A stretch of DNA of 64,000 nt from Gammaproteobacteria bacterium (GCA_024709225.1 JANJXC010000073.1:1-64000), one strand, 5' to 3'; numbered from the stretch's first letter, positions 9,435 to 22,393 are shown. Notes: a model not told the origin generated them from the letters alone. Program-made: numbers and translations.

Positions 9435-10615
9435 TGGAAAACGAACGCTGGTTGTTGCCGGAAGGCGTGGAAGAGGTTTTGCCCGAGGGGGCGTGGCGGC
9501 TGGAGCTGCTGCGCCGCCGCCTGCTCGATCTGTTCAGCGCCTGGGGTTATGAGTTGGTGCTGCCCCCTTTCATCGAGTACCTGGACTCGCTGCTCATCGG
9601 CACCGGCAATGACCTCGATCTGCAGACCTTCAAGCTGACCGATCAGCTCAGCGGCCGCATGATGGGCGTGCGCGCCGATATGACGCCGCAGGTGGCGCGC
9701 ATCGATGCCCATCACCTCAAGCGGGAGACGCCGACCCGCCTGTGTTATCTGGGCACCGTGCTGCGCACCCGCCCGGAAGGCCACGGCGGCAGCCGCAGTC
9801 CCTTGCAGGTGGGCGCCGAACTGTACGGCCATGGCGGCATCGACAGCGATGTGGAGGTATTGCGCCTGATGCTGGCGACCCTGCATGCCGCCGGCCTCGA
9901 GCAGCTCTATCTCGACCTCGGTCATGTGGGGATCTTCCGCGGCCTGGCGCGTCAGGCCGGGCTGAATCCGGTTCAGGAGGCGCAGCTGTTCAATGCCTTG
10001 CAGCGCAAGTCACGGCCCGACATCGCCGCGCTGCTGGCGGAACTGACGCTTACCGATGACGTGCGCCGCATGCTGCTGCAGCTGGCCGAGCTCAATGGCG
10101 GCGAAGAGGTCCTCGCCGTTGCACGTACGGCCCTGGCTGCGGCCGGCGCCGAGGTGCATGCATCGCTGGACAATCTGGCGGCCATCGCCGCGACCGTACG
10201 CCGCGTTCTGCCGGGGGTGCCGCTGCACTTCGATCTGGCCGAGTTGCGCGGCTATCACTATCACACCGGCGCGGTGTTCGCCGCCTATGCACCGGGCAGC
10301 GGCCAGGCCCTGGCCCAGGGCGGGCGCTACGACGATATCGGCCGGGTGTTCGGCCGCGCCCGTCCCGCCACCGGCTTTTCGGCCGACCTCAAGACCCTGC
10401 TGGCCCTGTCCACTGCCACCCTGCCGGGGGTTCGTGGTATCTTTGCGCCCTGCGCCGACGACCCGGCGCTGGCGCGGCAGGTGGATGAACTGCGCGCGCA
10501 CGGCGAACGGGTGGTCTGTGCCCTGCCGGGGCAACAGGGCGATGCGGCGGCGATGGGGTGTGACCGCGAACTTGTACTGCGTGACGGCCACTGGCAGGTG
10601 GCGGCGCTGGGCTAG
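9434..10615 (+). CDS. hisZ: ATP phosphoribosyltransferase regulatory subunit HisZ
   Basis: HisZ is a catalytically inactive relative of histidyl-tRNA synthetase that binds the short form of HisG to make the first enzyme of histidine synthesis. The 393 residues contain class II synthetase-like motifs ([45 protein letters not shown]). It is shorter than HisS and has no clear C-terminal anticodon-binding domain. The ATG overlaps the yjeT stop (TGATG). Its position directly before purA is the standard place for hisZ and argues against hisS. Confidence 0.92.
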   Translation: MENERWLLPEGVEEVLPEGAWRLELLRRRLLDLFSAWGYELVLPPFIEYLDSLLIGTGNDLDLQTFKLTDQLSGRMMGVRADMTPQVARIDAHHLKRETPTRLCYLGTVLRTRPEGHGGSRSPLQVGAELYGHGGIDSDVEVLRLMLATLHAAGLEQLYLDLGHVGIFRGLARQAGLNPVQEAQLFNALQRKSRPDIAALLAELTLTDDVRRMLLQLAELNGGEEVLAVARTALAAAGAEVHASLDNLAAIAATVRRVLPGVPLHFDLAELRGYHYHTGAVFAAYAPGSGQALAQGGRYDDIGRVFGRARPATGFSADLKTLLALSTATLPGVRGIFAPCADDPALARQVDELRAHGERVVCALPGQQGDAAAMGCDRELVLRDGHWQVAALG

Positions 10616-10649
10616 CGGGCCGCGTTTTCGAGTTTTCCCGTAAATCTAA

Positions 10650-12023
<1,374 letters not shown>

Positions 12024-12090
12024 TTGCTGGCGGGGGAATCCAGGCGCCCGCACCGTGCGGGCGTCTTCCCCCGGCCAGGCAAGGGGCAAT

Positions 12091-12125
12091 AAAAAAGGGG
12101 CTTCCCGGTGGGAAGCCCCTTTTTT
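12091..12125. terminator. bidirectional terminator between purA and tRNA-Leu
   Basis: A 16-bp perfect stem with a 3-nt loop has A6 on the left and T6 on the right, so it can terminate purA (plus strand) as well as transcripts leaving the tRNA-Leu gene (minus strand). Confidence 0.93.
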
Positions 12126-12129
12126 GATT

Positions 12130-12216
12130 TGGTGCCCAGGAGAGGACTCGAACCTCCACGGAGTTTCCCCCACTAGCACCTGAAGCTAGCGTGTCTACCA
12201 ATTTCACCACCTGGGC
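12130..12216 (-). tRNA. tRNA-Leu (anticodon CAG)
   Basis: The minus strand reads a full class II tRNA of 87 nt including encoded CCA. The acceptor stem is GCCCAGG paired with CCTGGGC. The anticodon arm is CTAGC-TTCAGGT-GCTAG, giving anticodon CAG for CUG codons. There is a variable arm, and the T-arm contains GGTTCGAGTCC. The A residues between GGTGG and TTGGTAGA are typical of bacterial leucine tRNAs. Confidence 0.96.
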
Positions 12217-12360
12217 GGGTGATGCGAAGGCGCGCACTTTACCCGGACCGCCGGGGGCTTGTCAACGGGGGGGAATGAGTCTGGCAGTTGCGTCGGTCGC
12301 ATGAGGTACACTGGCCGTTGTTGGCGCCATGCCATCATCGCCCTGATACCGGAATCGCCC

Positions 12361-13587
12361 ATGCCATCTTCCCGCGCCCCTTCCCATGTTGTTGCCGTTA
12401 TCGGCGGTGGCCCGGCCGGCCTGATGGCGGCCGAGGTTCTGGCCGGCGGCGGCATGCAGGTCGAGGTCTACGACGCCATGCCTTCGGTGGGGCGCAAGTT
12501 CCTCATGGCAGGCAAGGGCGGCATGAATATCACCCATTCCGAGCCCCTGGAGCGTTTTCTCTCCCGCTATGGCGCTCGCCGCGAACATATCGCGCCCCTG
12601 CTGGCTGAATTTGGACCGGAGGCCTTGCGTGCATGGGTCCAGGGTCTCGGCATTGCCACCTTTGTCGGCAGTTCCGGCCGGGTGTTTCCCTCCGACATGA
12701 AGGCGGCGCCGCTGCTGCGGGCCTGGCTGCATCGTTTGCGCGGTGCCGGGGTGCGCTTTCACATGCGCCAGCGCTGGCTGGGCTGGGATGCGGAGGGAGG
12801 CCTGCGCTTTGCGGGGCCGCTAGGGGAGTTGCGGGTGCGGCCGGACGCGGTGGTACTGGCGCTGGGCGGCGGCAGCTGGGCGCGGCTCGGTTCCGACGGG
12901 GCATGGGTTCCGCTGCTGCGTGGCCGTGGTATCGAGGTCGCCCCCCTGCTGCCGTCCAATTGCGGCTTCGAGGTGGGCTGGAGCGCGCATTTCCGTTCCC
13001 GTTTCGCCGGGCAGCCGGTGAAGCCGGTGGTGGTCAGCTTCGATGGCCTGCGTCAGCAGGGGGAACTGATGATAACGGCACAGGGGATTGAAGGCGGCGT
13101 GGTTTATGCGCTGTCGGCGCCGCTGCGCGAGGCCATTGCGGCGCAGGGCCAGGCGGTGTTGTACCTGGACCTGGTGCCGGGGCGGGATGAGGCGCGCCTC
13201 ACGGCCGATCTGGCGCGACCGCGTGGCCGGGACAGCCTGGCCAAGCACCTGCGCCGGCACGCCGGCATCGAGGGGGTGAAGGCGGGACTGGTACGGGAGT
13301 TTGCGGCGGAGGCGCTGGCTGACCCGGCCCGCCTGGCCTCAGTACTCAAGGCCTTGCCGCTCCCCTTGCTGGCGACCCGTCCGTTGGATGAGGCGATCAG
13401 CAGCGCCGGAGGGGTGCGCTTCGAGGAACTCGATGGGCATCTGATGCTGCGTGCGGTTCCCGGCGTGTTCTGTGCCGGCGAGATGCTGGACTGGGAGGCG
13501 CCGACCGGTGGTTATCTGCTGACGGCCTGTTTCGCCAGCGGCAAGGCGGCGGGGCGGGGGGTGCTGGAGTGGCTGACACAGAGATGA
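12361..13587 (+). CDS. NAD(P)/FAD-dependent oxidoreductase (HI0933/YhiN-like flavoprotein)
   Basis: This 408-residue protein belongs to the HI0933-like group, whose substrate is unknown. The FAD-binding Rossmann motif IGGGPAGLMAAEVLAGGG is near the N-terminus. Family signatures are VGRKFLMAGKGGMNITHSE, SGRVFPSDMKA, VVLALGGGSWARLGSDG and the C-terminal GEMLDWEAPTGGYLLTACFASG. The GKGGMN form rather than the classic SGxGRCN suggests the TIGR03862-like subgroup. The ATG at 12361 starts just before the Rossmann fold. It stands alone between tRNA-Leu and a convergent lipoprotein gene. Confidence 0.85.
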   Translation: MPSSRAPSHVVAVIGGGPAGLMAAEVLAGGGMQVEVYDAMPSVGRKFLMAGKGGMNITHSEPLERFLSRYGARREHIAPLLAEFGPEALRAWVQGLGIATFVGSSGRVFPSDMKAAPLLRAWLHRLRGAGVRFHMRQRWLGWDAEGGLRFAGPLGELRVRPDAVVLALGGGSWARLGSDGAWVPLLRGRGIEVAPLLPSNCGFEVGWSAHFRSRFAGQPVKPVVVSFDGLRQQGELMITAQGIEGGVVYALSAPLREAIAAQGQAVLYLDLVPGRDEARLTADLARPRGRDSLAKHLRRHAGIEGVKAGLVREFAAEALADPARLASVLKALPLPLLATRPLDEAISSAGGVRFEELDGHLMLRAVPGVFCAGEMLDWEAPTGGYLLTACFASGKAAGRGVLEWLTQR

Positions 13588-13612
13588 GGCAAAGGCCGCT
13601 GGCCTTTGCCTC
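13586..13612. terminator. perfect hairpin between convergent genes
   Basis: A 12-bp perfect stem (GAGGCAAAGGCC / GGCCTTTGCCTC) with loop GCT begins in the stop codon of the flavoprotein gene and ends 9 bp before the convergent lipoprotein gene. There is no long T-tract, so it may block readthrough or protect 3' ends rather than terminate on its own. Confidence 0.55.
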
Positions 13613-13621
13613 GGCACGGCT

Positions 13622-13933
13622 TTACTTGGCCTTGACTGCCTCGATCTGCTGCTGGTGCTGGGCGACGCCATTCTTGCCCTGTTGCTCGGCCTCTCGGGCC
13701 AGCTTCACGGCCTTGCTGAAATCCTTTTCTTCCGCCGCCTTCTTGGCATCGGCAATCATCTTGGCGGTGTCGCGCCACTCGTAACCGACAGCGGCGGCGG
13801 CGGCCCGGCTGGTCTCGGCGGCGGCAATGGCCGCGGCGGCCTGTTCGGCATCGGCGGGTTTGCTGGCGGTCTGGGTGGCGCAGCCGGTGCCGAGCAGAGT
13901 GGCGGCGGCCAGGGCCAGGATAGTCTTGCGCAT
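13622..13933 (-). CDS. small lipoprotein resembling SoxXA-binding protein (SoxK-like)
   Basis: This is a 103-residue exported protein. Its signal sequence ends LLGTGC, a weak lipobox with Cys18 as possible lipidation site. The mature part is almost entirely helical and Ala/Lys-rich. The segment AAVGYEWRDTAKMI...AKKAAEEKDFSKAVKLA recalls the small SoxXA-binding proteins of sulfur oxidisers, which assist the SoxXA cytochrome in thiosulfate oxidation. No other sox gene is nearby, so the role is inferred from pattern memory only. The ATG at 13933 has GGAGGAG at good spacing. Confidence 0.6.
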   Translation of the reverse strand: MRKTILALAAATLLGTGCATQTASKPADAEQAAAAIAAAETSRAAAAAVGYEWRDTAKMIADAKKAAEEKDFSKAVKLAREAEQQGKNGVAQHQQQIEAVKAK

Positions 13934-14028
13934 CGTTTCTCCTCCGGTGGTTTTGTTATGCATGGACGTGGGTTAAGTGTCGGTAATGGCGGCGATTATT
14001 CCACTTTTGCTTCTCGGGTATCGAGCTG

Positions 14029-14057
14029 TTTACCGCGGCGGGACGGAAACGTATAAT
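14029..14057 (+). promoter_or_regulatory. candidate sigma-70 promoter of guaB
   Basis: A perfect -10 hexamer TATAAT (14052-14057) lies 17 bp after TTTACC (14029-14034, 4 of 6 matches). It is about 42 nt upstream of the guaB ATG. Confidence 0.5.
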
Positions 14058-14098
14058 CACCCGTTTATCTCCCGACACACTCCCAAGGCGGATCGTCT

Positions 14099-15559
14099 AT
14101 GCGCATTGTTCAGGAAGCCCTCACGTTCGACGACGTATTGCTGGTTCCGGCCCACTCCACCGTCCTGCCCAAGGAAGTGGATCTCAAGACCAAGTTGACG
14201 CGCGGCATCACCCTGAACCTGCCGCTGGTATCCGCTGCCATGGATACCGTGACCGAGGCGCGTCTCGCCATCGCCATGGCGCAGGAAGGCGGCATCGGCA
14301 TCATCCACAAAAACATGACCGTCGAGCAGCAGGCCACCGAGGTACGCAAGGTCAAGAAGTTCGAGAGCGGCGTGATCAAGGACCCCATCACCGTCGCCCC
14401 CACCGCCACCATCCGCGAGGTGCTGGAACTGACCCGCGCCTATGGCATCTCCGGTGTGCCGGTGGTCGATGGCAGCGGCCTGGTGGGTATCGTCACCCAT
14501 CGCGATGTGCGTTTCGAAACCCGCTACGATGCCCCCGTTTCCGCCATCATGACCCCCAAGGCCAAGCTGGTCACCGTCAAGGAAGGCGCCGACAAGGAAG
14601 AGATCAAGCGTCTGCTGCACGAGCACCGCATCGAGAAGATCCTGGTGGTGGACGATCAATTCCGCCTCAAGGGCATGGTCACCGTCAAGGATATCCAGAA
14701 GGCCACCGACAAGCCCAACGCCTGCAAGGACGAGCAGGGACGTCTGCGCGTCGGTGCCGCTGTCGGCGTCGGTGCCGGTACCGATGAACGCATCGCCGCC
14801 CTGGTCGAGGCCGGTGTGGACGTGATCGTGGTCGATACCGCCCACGGCCACTCGCAGGGTGTGCTGGATCGCGTGCGCTGGGCCAAGAAGAATTTCCCCG
14901 AGCTGCAGGTCATCGGCGGCAACATCGCCACCGGTGCCGCCGCCCTGGCCCTGGTTGAGGCCGGCGCCGACGGCGTCAAGGTCGGTATCGGCCCCGGTTC
15001 CATCTGTACCACCCGCATCGTCGCCGGTGTCGGTGTGCCGCAGATCACTGCCGTGGCCAATGTGGCCGAGGCGCTGGCCGGCACCGGCGTGCCGCTCATT
15101 GCCGATGGTGGCATCCGCTATTCCGGCGACCTGTCCAAGGCCATCGTGGCCGGTGCCTACTCGGTGATGCTGGGCGGCATGTTCGCCGGCACCGAAGAGG
15201 CCCCGGGTGAGGTGGAGCTGTTCCAGGGCCGCTCCTACAAGTCCTACCGCGGCATGGGCTCGCTGGGTGCCATGGCCTCTTCGCAGGGCTCTTCCGATCG
15301 TTACTTCCAGGAAGGCAACGAGGCCGACAAGCTGGTGCCGGAAGGCATCGAGGGCCGTGTGCCGTTCAAGGGGCCGCTGTCGCCGGTGATCCACCAGCTG
15401 ATGGGGGGCCTGCGCTCCTCCATGGGCTACACCGGTTGCAAGACCATCGACGAGATGCGCACCAAGCCCGAATTCGTACGCATCACCGGTGCCGGTATCC
15501 GCGAGAGCCACGTGCACGACGTGCAGATCACCAAGGAAGCCCCCAACTACCGTGTTTGA
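14099..15559 (+). CDS. guaB: inosine-5'-monophosphate dehydrogenase GuaB
   Basis: GuaB oxidises IMP to XMP with NAD+, the committed step of GMP synthesis. The 486-residue protein has the TIM-barrel start [17 protein letters not shown]. Two CBS domains are inserted at about residues 90-205 ([34 protein letters not shown]). The catalytic loop is GPGSICTTR, and the flap region is GMGSLGAMA. It is at full family length. Unlike in E. coli, guaA does not follow directly; a reversed cmoA-cmoB pair lies between them. Confidence 0.98.
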   Translation: MRIVQEALTFDDVLLVPAHSTVLPKEVDLKTKLTRGITLNLPLVSAAMDTVTEARLAIAMAQEGGIGIIHKNMTVEQQATEVRKVKKFESGVIKDPITVAPTATIREVLELTRAYGISGVPVVDGSGLVGIVTHRDVRFETRYDAPVSAIMTPKAKLVTVKEGADKEEIKRLLHEHRIEKILVVDDQFRLKGMVTVKDIQKATDKPNACKDEQGRLRVGAAVGVGAGTDERIAALVEAGVDVIVVDTAHGHSQGVLDRVRWAKKNFPELQVIGGNIATGAAALALVEAGADGVKVGIGPGSICTTRIVAGVGVPQITAVANVAEALAGTGVPLIADGGIRYSGDLSKAIVAGAYSVMLGGMFAGTEEAPGEVELFQGRSYKSYRGMGSLGAMASSQGSSDRYFQEGNEADKLVPEGIEGRVPFKGPLSPVIHQLMGGLRSSMGYTGCKTIDEMRTKPEFVRITGAGIRESHVHDVQITKEAPNYRV

Positions 15560-15579
15560 GTCTGTAGCGCGCTCTGCAT

Positions 15580-15610
15580 GCAACAGGCCGCCCACGAGGC
15601 GGCCTGTTGC
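15580..15610. terminator. terminator hairpin between guaB and cmoB
   Basis: A perfect 13-bp stem (GCAACAGGCCGCC / GGCGGCCTGTTGC) with a 5-nt loop is followed by TTTA on the plus strand. It lies between the convergent ends of guaB and cmoB, and is a good terminator candidate for guaB despite the short T run. Confidence 0.75.
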
Positions 15611-15611
15611 T

Positions 15612-16583
15612 TTAGGGGCGGGTGGCGCGCAGGCAGGCGCGGATGGGAGCGGGGTGGCCCTCGATGGTGCGGGTTAAGTCGTGCGGGTCGAGGAAGTCGG
15701 CCAGCGATTCGAACTCCATCCAGGCGGTACGGCGCTGTTCCTGCACCGTGGTGGGCGACACGTCCAGCACGGTGATGTCGCTGAACCCGGCCTCTGCCAG
15801 CCACTGTTGCAACAGCGGCACTGTGGGAATCGCATACACATTTTTCATCTTGGCGTAGCGTCCCGCCGGGTGCAGCACGGCGGCGTCGTTTCCGGCCAGC
15901 ACCAGTCCTTCCAGCACCAGTTGCCCGCCGGGTTTGAGTTGACCGTACAGACGACGCAGGTGCTCGAGCGGGTCACGACGGTGATACAGTACGCCCATGG
16001 AAAAGGCGACGTCGAAGGCCGTGCTGTGTTCCGGCAGTTCCTCGAACTTGAGTGGCAGCACGTAATTGCCCGTATCCCCGATGTAGTGACGCAGGACGGC
16101 ATACTGCATGACGTAGCGCAGCGTCGGGTCGACGCCGAACACCAGGGCGGCACCGGCGCCGAGCATGCGCCAGCCGTAGTAGCCGTTGCCGCAGCCTACA
16201 TCCAGCACCGTCTTGCCGCGCAGGTCCAGGTGCGGCGCGAGGCGGTTCCACTTCCGGTCGGAGCGCCATTCGGTGTCGAGGTGGATGCCGAACAGGCAGA
16301 AAGGCCCCTTGCGCCAGGGATGGAAGTTGCGCAGCCGCTGTTCCAGGTGCTCCCGCTGTTCCGCATCGATGTCGGCGGCAGTACCGATGCACAGGCAATC
16401 GGCGGACAGGTTGATGGACGATGCAGTCAGCGGCGGCAGCGCCGCCAGGGTGGCATACCAGTGCGGCAGGTCGCCGTGGCTGGCCGGCCCCAGCGCCTGC
16501 ACCAGCCGCGGCTGAAGTAGCTCTTGCCAGCCGGCAAGGGCAGCGGGCGCCAGTGCGCGCCACAGTCCGGCATAGTCGATCAT
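15612..16583 (-). CDS. cmoB: tRNA U34 carboxymethyltransferase CmoB
   Basis: CmoB transfers a carboxymethyl group from carboxy-SAM to 5-hydroxyuridine at the wobble position of tRNA, giving cmo5U. The 323-residue protein has the CmoB-specific region FHPWRKGPFCLFGIHLDTEWRS-like sequence before a Rossmann methyltransferase fold (VLDVGCGNGYYGWRMLGAGA). Further motifs are FSMGVLYHRRDPLEHL, and YAKMKNVYAIPT near the C-terminus. Its start overlaps the cmoA stop by 4 nt (ATGA), so the pair is coupled, with CmoA supplying carboxy-SAM. Confidence 0.96.
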   Translation of the reverse strand: MIDYAGLWRALAPAALAGWQELLQPRLVQALGPASHGDLPHWYATLAALPPLTASSINLSADCLCIGTAADIDAEQREHLEQRLRNFHPWRKGPFCLFGIHLDTEWRSDRKWNRLAPHLDLRGKTVLDVGCGNGYYGWRMLGAGAALVFGVDPTLRYVMQYAVLRHYIGDTGNYVLPLKFEELPEHSTAFDVAFSMGVLYHRRDPLEHLRRLYGQLKPGGQLVLEGLVLAGNDAAVLHPAGRYAKMKNVYAIPTVPLLQQWLAEAGFSDITVLDVSPTTVQEQRRTAWMEFESLADFLDPHDLTRTIEGHPAPIRACLRATRP

Positions 16584-17317
16584 CGGATGGCGATAAGGGC
16601 GGCGAAGTTGAAGGCCTGGAAGCAGAGATGCACCTGGCCGAAACCGGCTGCGTGCAGGCGGGCGCGATGCTGCTCCAGCGTATCGGGCACCAGCACCCTC
16701 TCCAGCGCGGCGCGTTTCTGGCTGATCTCCAGTTCCGAATAGCCGTTGGCGCGTTTGAAGGCGAGGTGCAGTTGTTCCAGGGTGGCCTGTTCGGTGGCGT
16801 CGGCGAAGCGTAGCTTCTCCGCCAGCAGCAGCACGCCGCCGGGCAGCAGGCCGTCATGGATGCGCTGCAGCAGCGCCAGGCGCTCGTCCGGGGCGATGAA
16901 TTGCAGGGTGAAGTTCATGGTCACCACCGCGGCGTGTTCGATGGCGATGGCGCGGATGTCGGCACAGACCACGTCCACCGGCGTCGGTGCATTGTCGGCG
17001 GCGACATTCTCGCGGCAGCCGTCCACCATGGCCGGGGAATTGTCGACGGCGATGAGACGGCAACCGGGCTGGGTGATGCGCCGGCGCATCGCCAGGGTGG
17101 CGGCACCGAGGGAGCAGCCCAGGTCGTACAGCCGGCTGTCAGGTTGGGCATATTCGCCGGCGATGAGGCCGAGAAAGCCGCACAGGGTGGCATAGCCCGG
17201 CACCGAGCGGCGGATCATGTCGGGAAATATGGCCGCGACGCGTGCATCAAAGGCGAAGTCCGCCAGCGGCTCGTGCGGCTCGGAGTACAGCGTGTCTTTG
17301 CTCTGGTCGCTACACAT
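16580..17317 (-). CDS. cmoA: carboxy-S-adenosyl-L-methionine synthase CmoA
   Basis: CmoA converts SAM and prephenate to carboxy-SAM, the cofactor used by CmoB. The 245-residue protein contains the SAM-fold motif LYDLGCSLGAATLAM, then NSPAMVDGCREN, VVTMNFTLQFI and AFNFAALIAIR at the C-terminus. The ATG at 17317 gives MCSDQSKDTLYS, the usual start of the family; upstream frame is not conserved. It is divergent from guaA with 148 bp between the starts. Confidence 0.95.
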   Translation of the reverse strand: MCSDQSKDTLYSEPHEPLADFAFDARVAAIFPDMIRRSVPGYATLCGFLGLIAGEYAQPDSRLYDLGCSLGAATLAMRRRITQPGCRLIAVDNSPAMVDGCRENVAADNAPTPVDVVCADIRAIAIEHAAVVTMNFTLQFIAPDERLALLQRIHDGLLPGGVLLLAEKLRFADATEQATLEQLHLAFKRANGYSELEISQKRAALERVLVPDTLEQHRARLHAAGFGQVHLCFQAFNFAALIAIR

Positions 17318-17465
17318 GCGGCGGGCTGTGGTTGGGGCGTGGGGCGGGAATTGTAGCGCAGCGGCAGGGCGAACACAGCGCGGCCGGCCCGGGCGCTTGA
17401 ACGGGACGGCCAGATAACGGATGATCGGCGCCCTGTCTTTCTCCAGCGCCGGGTACATCGCCTCC

Positions 17466-19043
17466 ATGTCCATCAATATCCATGCCGACCGCATCCTGAT
17501 CCTCGATTTCGGGTCCCAGTACACCCAGCTCATCGCCCGCCGCGTGCGCGAGGCCGGGGTGTATTGCGAACTCCATTCCTGCGACATGGATGAGGCCGAC
17601 ATTCGCGCCTACAGCCCGCGCGGGATCATCCTCTCCGGCGGCCCGGAGACGGTGACGGTGGAGGGGACGCCGCGCGCCCCGGCGGTGGTGTTCGAGCTGG
17701 GCGTGCCGGTGCTCGGTATCTGTTACGGCATGCAGACCATGGCGCAGCAGCTGGGCGGTGCCGTGATGCCGGCCGATCATCATGAATACGGCTATGCCCA
17801 GGTGCGTGCCCGCGGTCATACCCGCCTGCTGAAGGAGATCGAGGACCACACCAGCCCGGAAGGCCATGGTCTGCTGGATGTCTGGATGAGCCACGGCGAT
17901 CAGGTCAATGCCATGCCGCCGGGCTTCGTGCTGATGGCCAGCACCGATTCCTGCCCCATCGCCGGCATGGCCGACGAGGCACGCGCCTTCTACGGCGTGC
18001 AGTTCCACCCCGAGGTGACCCATACCCGCCAGGGCATGCGCATCATCAACCGTTTCGTGCATGACATCTGCGGCTGCGCCGCCCTGTGGACCCCGGACCA
18101 GATCATCGACGACGCCATCCGCACAGTGCGCGAGAAGGTGGGCAGCGACGAGGTGTTGCTCGGCCTGTCCGGCGGCGTCGATTCGTCGGTGGTGGCGGCG
18201 CTGCTGCACAAGGCCATCGGCAACCAGCTCACCTGCGTATTCGTCGACAACGGCATGCTGCGCTACCGCGAGGGCGATCAGGTGATGGCCACCTTCGCCG
18301 AGCACATGGGCGTGCGCGTGATTCGCGTTGATGCCGAACAGCGTTTCCTGTCCGCGCTGGCCGGCATCGCCGACCCGGAGAAGAAGCGCAAGATCATCGG
18401 CAACCTGTTCGTCGAGGTGTTCGAGGAGGAGGCCGCCAAGCTGAAGAATGCCAAGTGGCTGGCCCAGGGCACCATCTATCCCGACGTCATCGAGTCGGCC
18501 GGCGCCAAGAGCGGCAAGGCCCACCTGATCAAGTCGCACCACAACGTCGGCGGCCTGCCCGAGCACATGAAGCTCCAGCTGCTGGAACCGCTGCGCGAGC
18601 TGTTCAAGGACGAGGTGCGCAAGATCGGCGTCGAACTGGGCCTGCCCTATGAAATGGTCTATCGCCATCCCTTCCCCGGCCCGGGTCTCGGCGTGCGCAT
18701 CCTCGGTGAGGTGAAGAAGGAGTACGCCGACATCCTGCGCCTCGCCGACCACATCTTCATCGAGGAGCTGCGCAAGGCCGACCTGTACGACAAGACCTCG
18801 CAGGCCTTTACCGTGTTCCTGCCGGTCAAGTCGGTGGGCGTCACCGGCGACGGCCGCCGCTACGAATACGTGGTGGCGCTGCGCGCCGTCGAAACCATCG
18901 ACTTCATGACCGCGCGCTGGGCGCACCTGCCCTACGAGTTCCTGGAAACCGTATCGCGCCGCATCATCAACGAGGTGAAGGGCATCGCCCGCGTCGTTTA
19001 CGACATCTCCAGCAAGCCGCCCGCCACCATCGAGTGGGAATAA
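17466..19043 (+). CDS. guaA: GMP synthase (glutamine-hydrolysing) GuaA
   Basis: GuaA aminates XMP to GMP. The 525-residue protein has an N-terminal class I glutamine amidotransferase domain ([17 protein letters not shown]; catalytic Cys in GICYGMQ; HPEVTHT). It is followed by the ATP-pyrophosphatase domain ([17 protein letters not shown]) and the C-terminal dimerisation domain ending PATIEWE, the invariant GuaA terminus. The ATG at 17466 was chosen because [17 protein letters not shown] is the normal N-terminus and the length then equals the E. coli enzyme. guaB lies 1.9 kb upstream in the same orientation. Confidence 0.98.
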   Translation: MSINIHADRILILDFGSQYTQLIARRVREAGVYCELHSCDMDEADIRAYSPRGIILSGGPETVTVEGTPRAPAVVFELGVPVLGICYGMQTMAQQLGGAVMPADHHEYGYAQVRARGHTRLLKEIEDHTSPEGHGLLDVWMSHGDQVNAMPPGFVLMASTDSCPIAGMADEARAFYGVQFHPEVTHTRQGMRIINRFVHDICGCAALWTPDQIIDDAIRTVREKVGSDEVLLGLSGGVDSSVVAALLHKAIGNQLTCVFVDNGMLRYREGDQVMATFAEHMGVRVIRVDAEQRFLSALAGIADPEKKRKIIGNLFVEVFEEEAAKLKNAKWLAQGTIYPDVIESAGAKSGKAHLIKSHHNVGGLPEHMKLQLLEPLRELFKDEVRKIGVELGLPYEMVYRHPFPGPGLGVRILGEVKKEYADILRLADHIFIEELRKADLYDKTSQAFTVFLPVKSVGVTGDGRRYEYVVALRAVETIDFMTARWAHLPYEFLETVSRRIINEVKGIARVVYDISSKPPATIEWE

Positions 19044-19076
19044 GCGCCACGCTCGGTGCGTGCGTGCGTGGTGGGG

Positions 19077-19115
19077 AGAAAAGGGATGGTGCGCGTGGCG
19101 TGCCGTCCCTTTTCT
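19077..19115 (+). terminator. inverted repeat after guaA (possible terminator)
   Basis: The 10-bp arms AGAAAAGGGA and TCCCTTTTCT flank a GC-rich 19-nt loop 33 nt after the guaA stop. The T residues lie inside the stem, so terminator strength is uncertain. Confidence 0.5.
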
Positions 19116-19173
19116 GCTTCCAGACATAGTCCGTTAATTAGTGTTATCCAGAGGCCTGTTCCGAGTTTGCAGC

Positions 19174-20852
<1,679 letters not shown>

Positions 20853-20877
20853 ATTGCCGGCTGCCCCGGTCCGGGGG

Positions 20878-22305
20878 TCAGAGCGCCGGGTTGGCCAGTT
20901 GCAGGGCGGCCGGCAAGGTCAGCGGGGCGTGTTTCGGTTCGTTGCGCTCGATGTTCCAGGCCAGAATGTCATAGTAGCTGCGGATATTTTCCACATAGCG
21001 CACGGCCTCGTTACCCCGTGCATAACCATGGCGCGTCTGGCTGTACCACTTGCGCTTGTGCAATAGCGGCAGGTTTTCCTTCACATCCATCCATTTGTCC
21101 GGGTCGCCGCCGCGTTGCTGGGTGATGATGCGGGCGTCCTCCAGATGACCGTAGCCGATGTTGTAGGCGGCGACGGCCAGCCAGAGGCGGTCGCGACCCT
21201 GGATGCGTTCGGGCAGTCTGTCGAGCAGTGATTTGAAGTAGCGCGAACCGCCCTCAATGCTCTGTTCGGGGTCGGTCCGCCGTTCCACCCCGAGGTCGCG
21301 GGCGGTGAGCTGGGTCAGCATCATGATGCCGCGCACGCCGGTGGGGGACACGGCCTGCGGGTTCCAGTGGGACTCCTGATAGGCCATCGCCGCCAGCAGG
21401 CGCCAGTCCAGGCCGTTGCTGTTTCCGGCGGCCTCGAACTGTGGGCGGAATTTCGGCAGGCGCTGCTCGATGTGCAGCACGAAGGTGCGGGTGCCGACGT
21501 AATCAAAGTCATTAACGTGGCCATAATGCCTTTCCACCAGTTGGGCGAGGCGGCCGCTCTCGCCCAGGCGCTGAAAGTATTCCGTCGCCGCCAGATACAG
21601 GCTTTCGTCACGGAAGCGCGGAAAGGCCCAGGCCAGGGGTTCGGGTTCGGTCAGATCGAAGGCAATACGCAGTTCCGGCATGAAACGCTGGTTGACGGCC
21701 ACTTCATGGGAGTCGGCCACGGTGTATGCGATGCCGCCGTCATACAGTAGCGACAGCAGTTCCTCACTGTTGAGTTCGCTGTTTTCGGTCCAGTTCAGCT
21801 GGCTGTGTTCGGCCTTCAGTCGGGTGAGGTATTCGGCATGGCTGCTGGCGGCGAGTACCTCCAGGTGCCCATTGATTTTCCTGATGGAGGCGGGGCGGGG
21901 GGTGCCGCGCCGGTAGACCAGCTGCTGGCTGATTTCCTGATAGGGGGGGGTGAAGCGTAGCCACTGCTTGCGCGGTTCGGTGACCGTGAGGCCGGCCGCC
22001 GCGAAATGGGCCTTGCCCTCGGCGAGCTGGCGCAGCACCTCGCCCACGGTGTTTACCACCACCAGGCGCAGGCGGACTCCCAGTTCATCGGCGAAGCCGC
22101 GTACCAGGTCGTATTCCATCCCGGCAGGGCCGTCCGGCCCCTCGTAATAGGTGGTCGCCGTATTGTTGGTGAGTACCATCAGTTCGCCCGTGTGCTGCAC
22201 CTGCTCCAGTTCATTGCGCGGCTGGGAGCAACCACCAATGAGTTGGAGCAGGAGCAGTCCGCCGAGGGCGGCAGCGTAACGCCATCGTTGTCGTTGTCGG
22301 TACAT
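20878..22305 (-). CDS. mltF: membrane-bound lytic murein transglycosylase F
   Basis: MltF cleaves the glycan strand of peptidoglycan with formation of anhydro-MurNAc. The 475-residue protein begins with a lipoprotein signal (lipobox LIGGC). It is followed by a periplasmic solute-binding-like domain (about residues 40-270, e.g. NNTATTYYEGPDGPAGMEYD). The SLT domain has the catalytic Glu in MAYQESHWNP and the motifs SPTGVRGIMMLTQ and AAYNIGYGHLEDA. Both domains and the length fit MltF. Confidence 0.95.
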   Translation of the reverse strand: MYRQRQRWRYAAALGGLLLLQLIGGCSQPRNELEQVQHTGELMVLTNNTATTYYEGPDGPAGMEYDLVRGFADELGVRLRLVVVNTVGEVLRQLAEGKAHFAAAGLTVTEPRKQWLRFTPPYQEISQQLVYRRGTPRPASIRKINGHLEVLAASSHAEYLTRLKAEHSQLNWTENSELNSEELLSLLYDGGIAYTVADSHEVAVNQRFMPELRIAFDLTEPEPLAWAFPRFRDESLYLAATEYFQRLGESGRLAQLVERHYGHVNDFDYVGTRTFVLHIEQRLPKFRPQFEAAGNSNGLDWRLLAAMAYQESHWNPQAVSPTGVRGIMMLTQLTARDLGVERRTDPEQSIEGGSRYFKSLLDRLPERIQGRDRLWLAVAAYNIGYGHLEDARIITQQRGGDPDKWMDVKENLPLLHKRKWYSQTRHGYARGNEAVRYVENIRSYYDILAWNIERNEPKHAPLTLPAALQLANPAL

Positions 22306-22393
22306 GGTGTGGCTCCGCGTTCGCTGTGGCTTTGAAATATAGCATCCGCCGGTTGTCGTTATTCGGCGGGAAGTGTATCTTTAGCCCCCTTCC

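Noticed and set aside
20866..20878. CCCCGGTCCGGGG palindrome between tadA and mltF
   Set aside because: Short stem, no T-tract; common by chance at this GC content.
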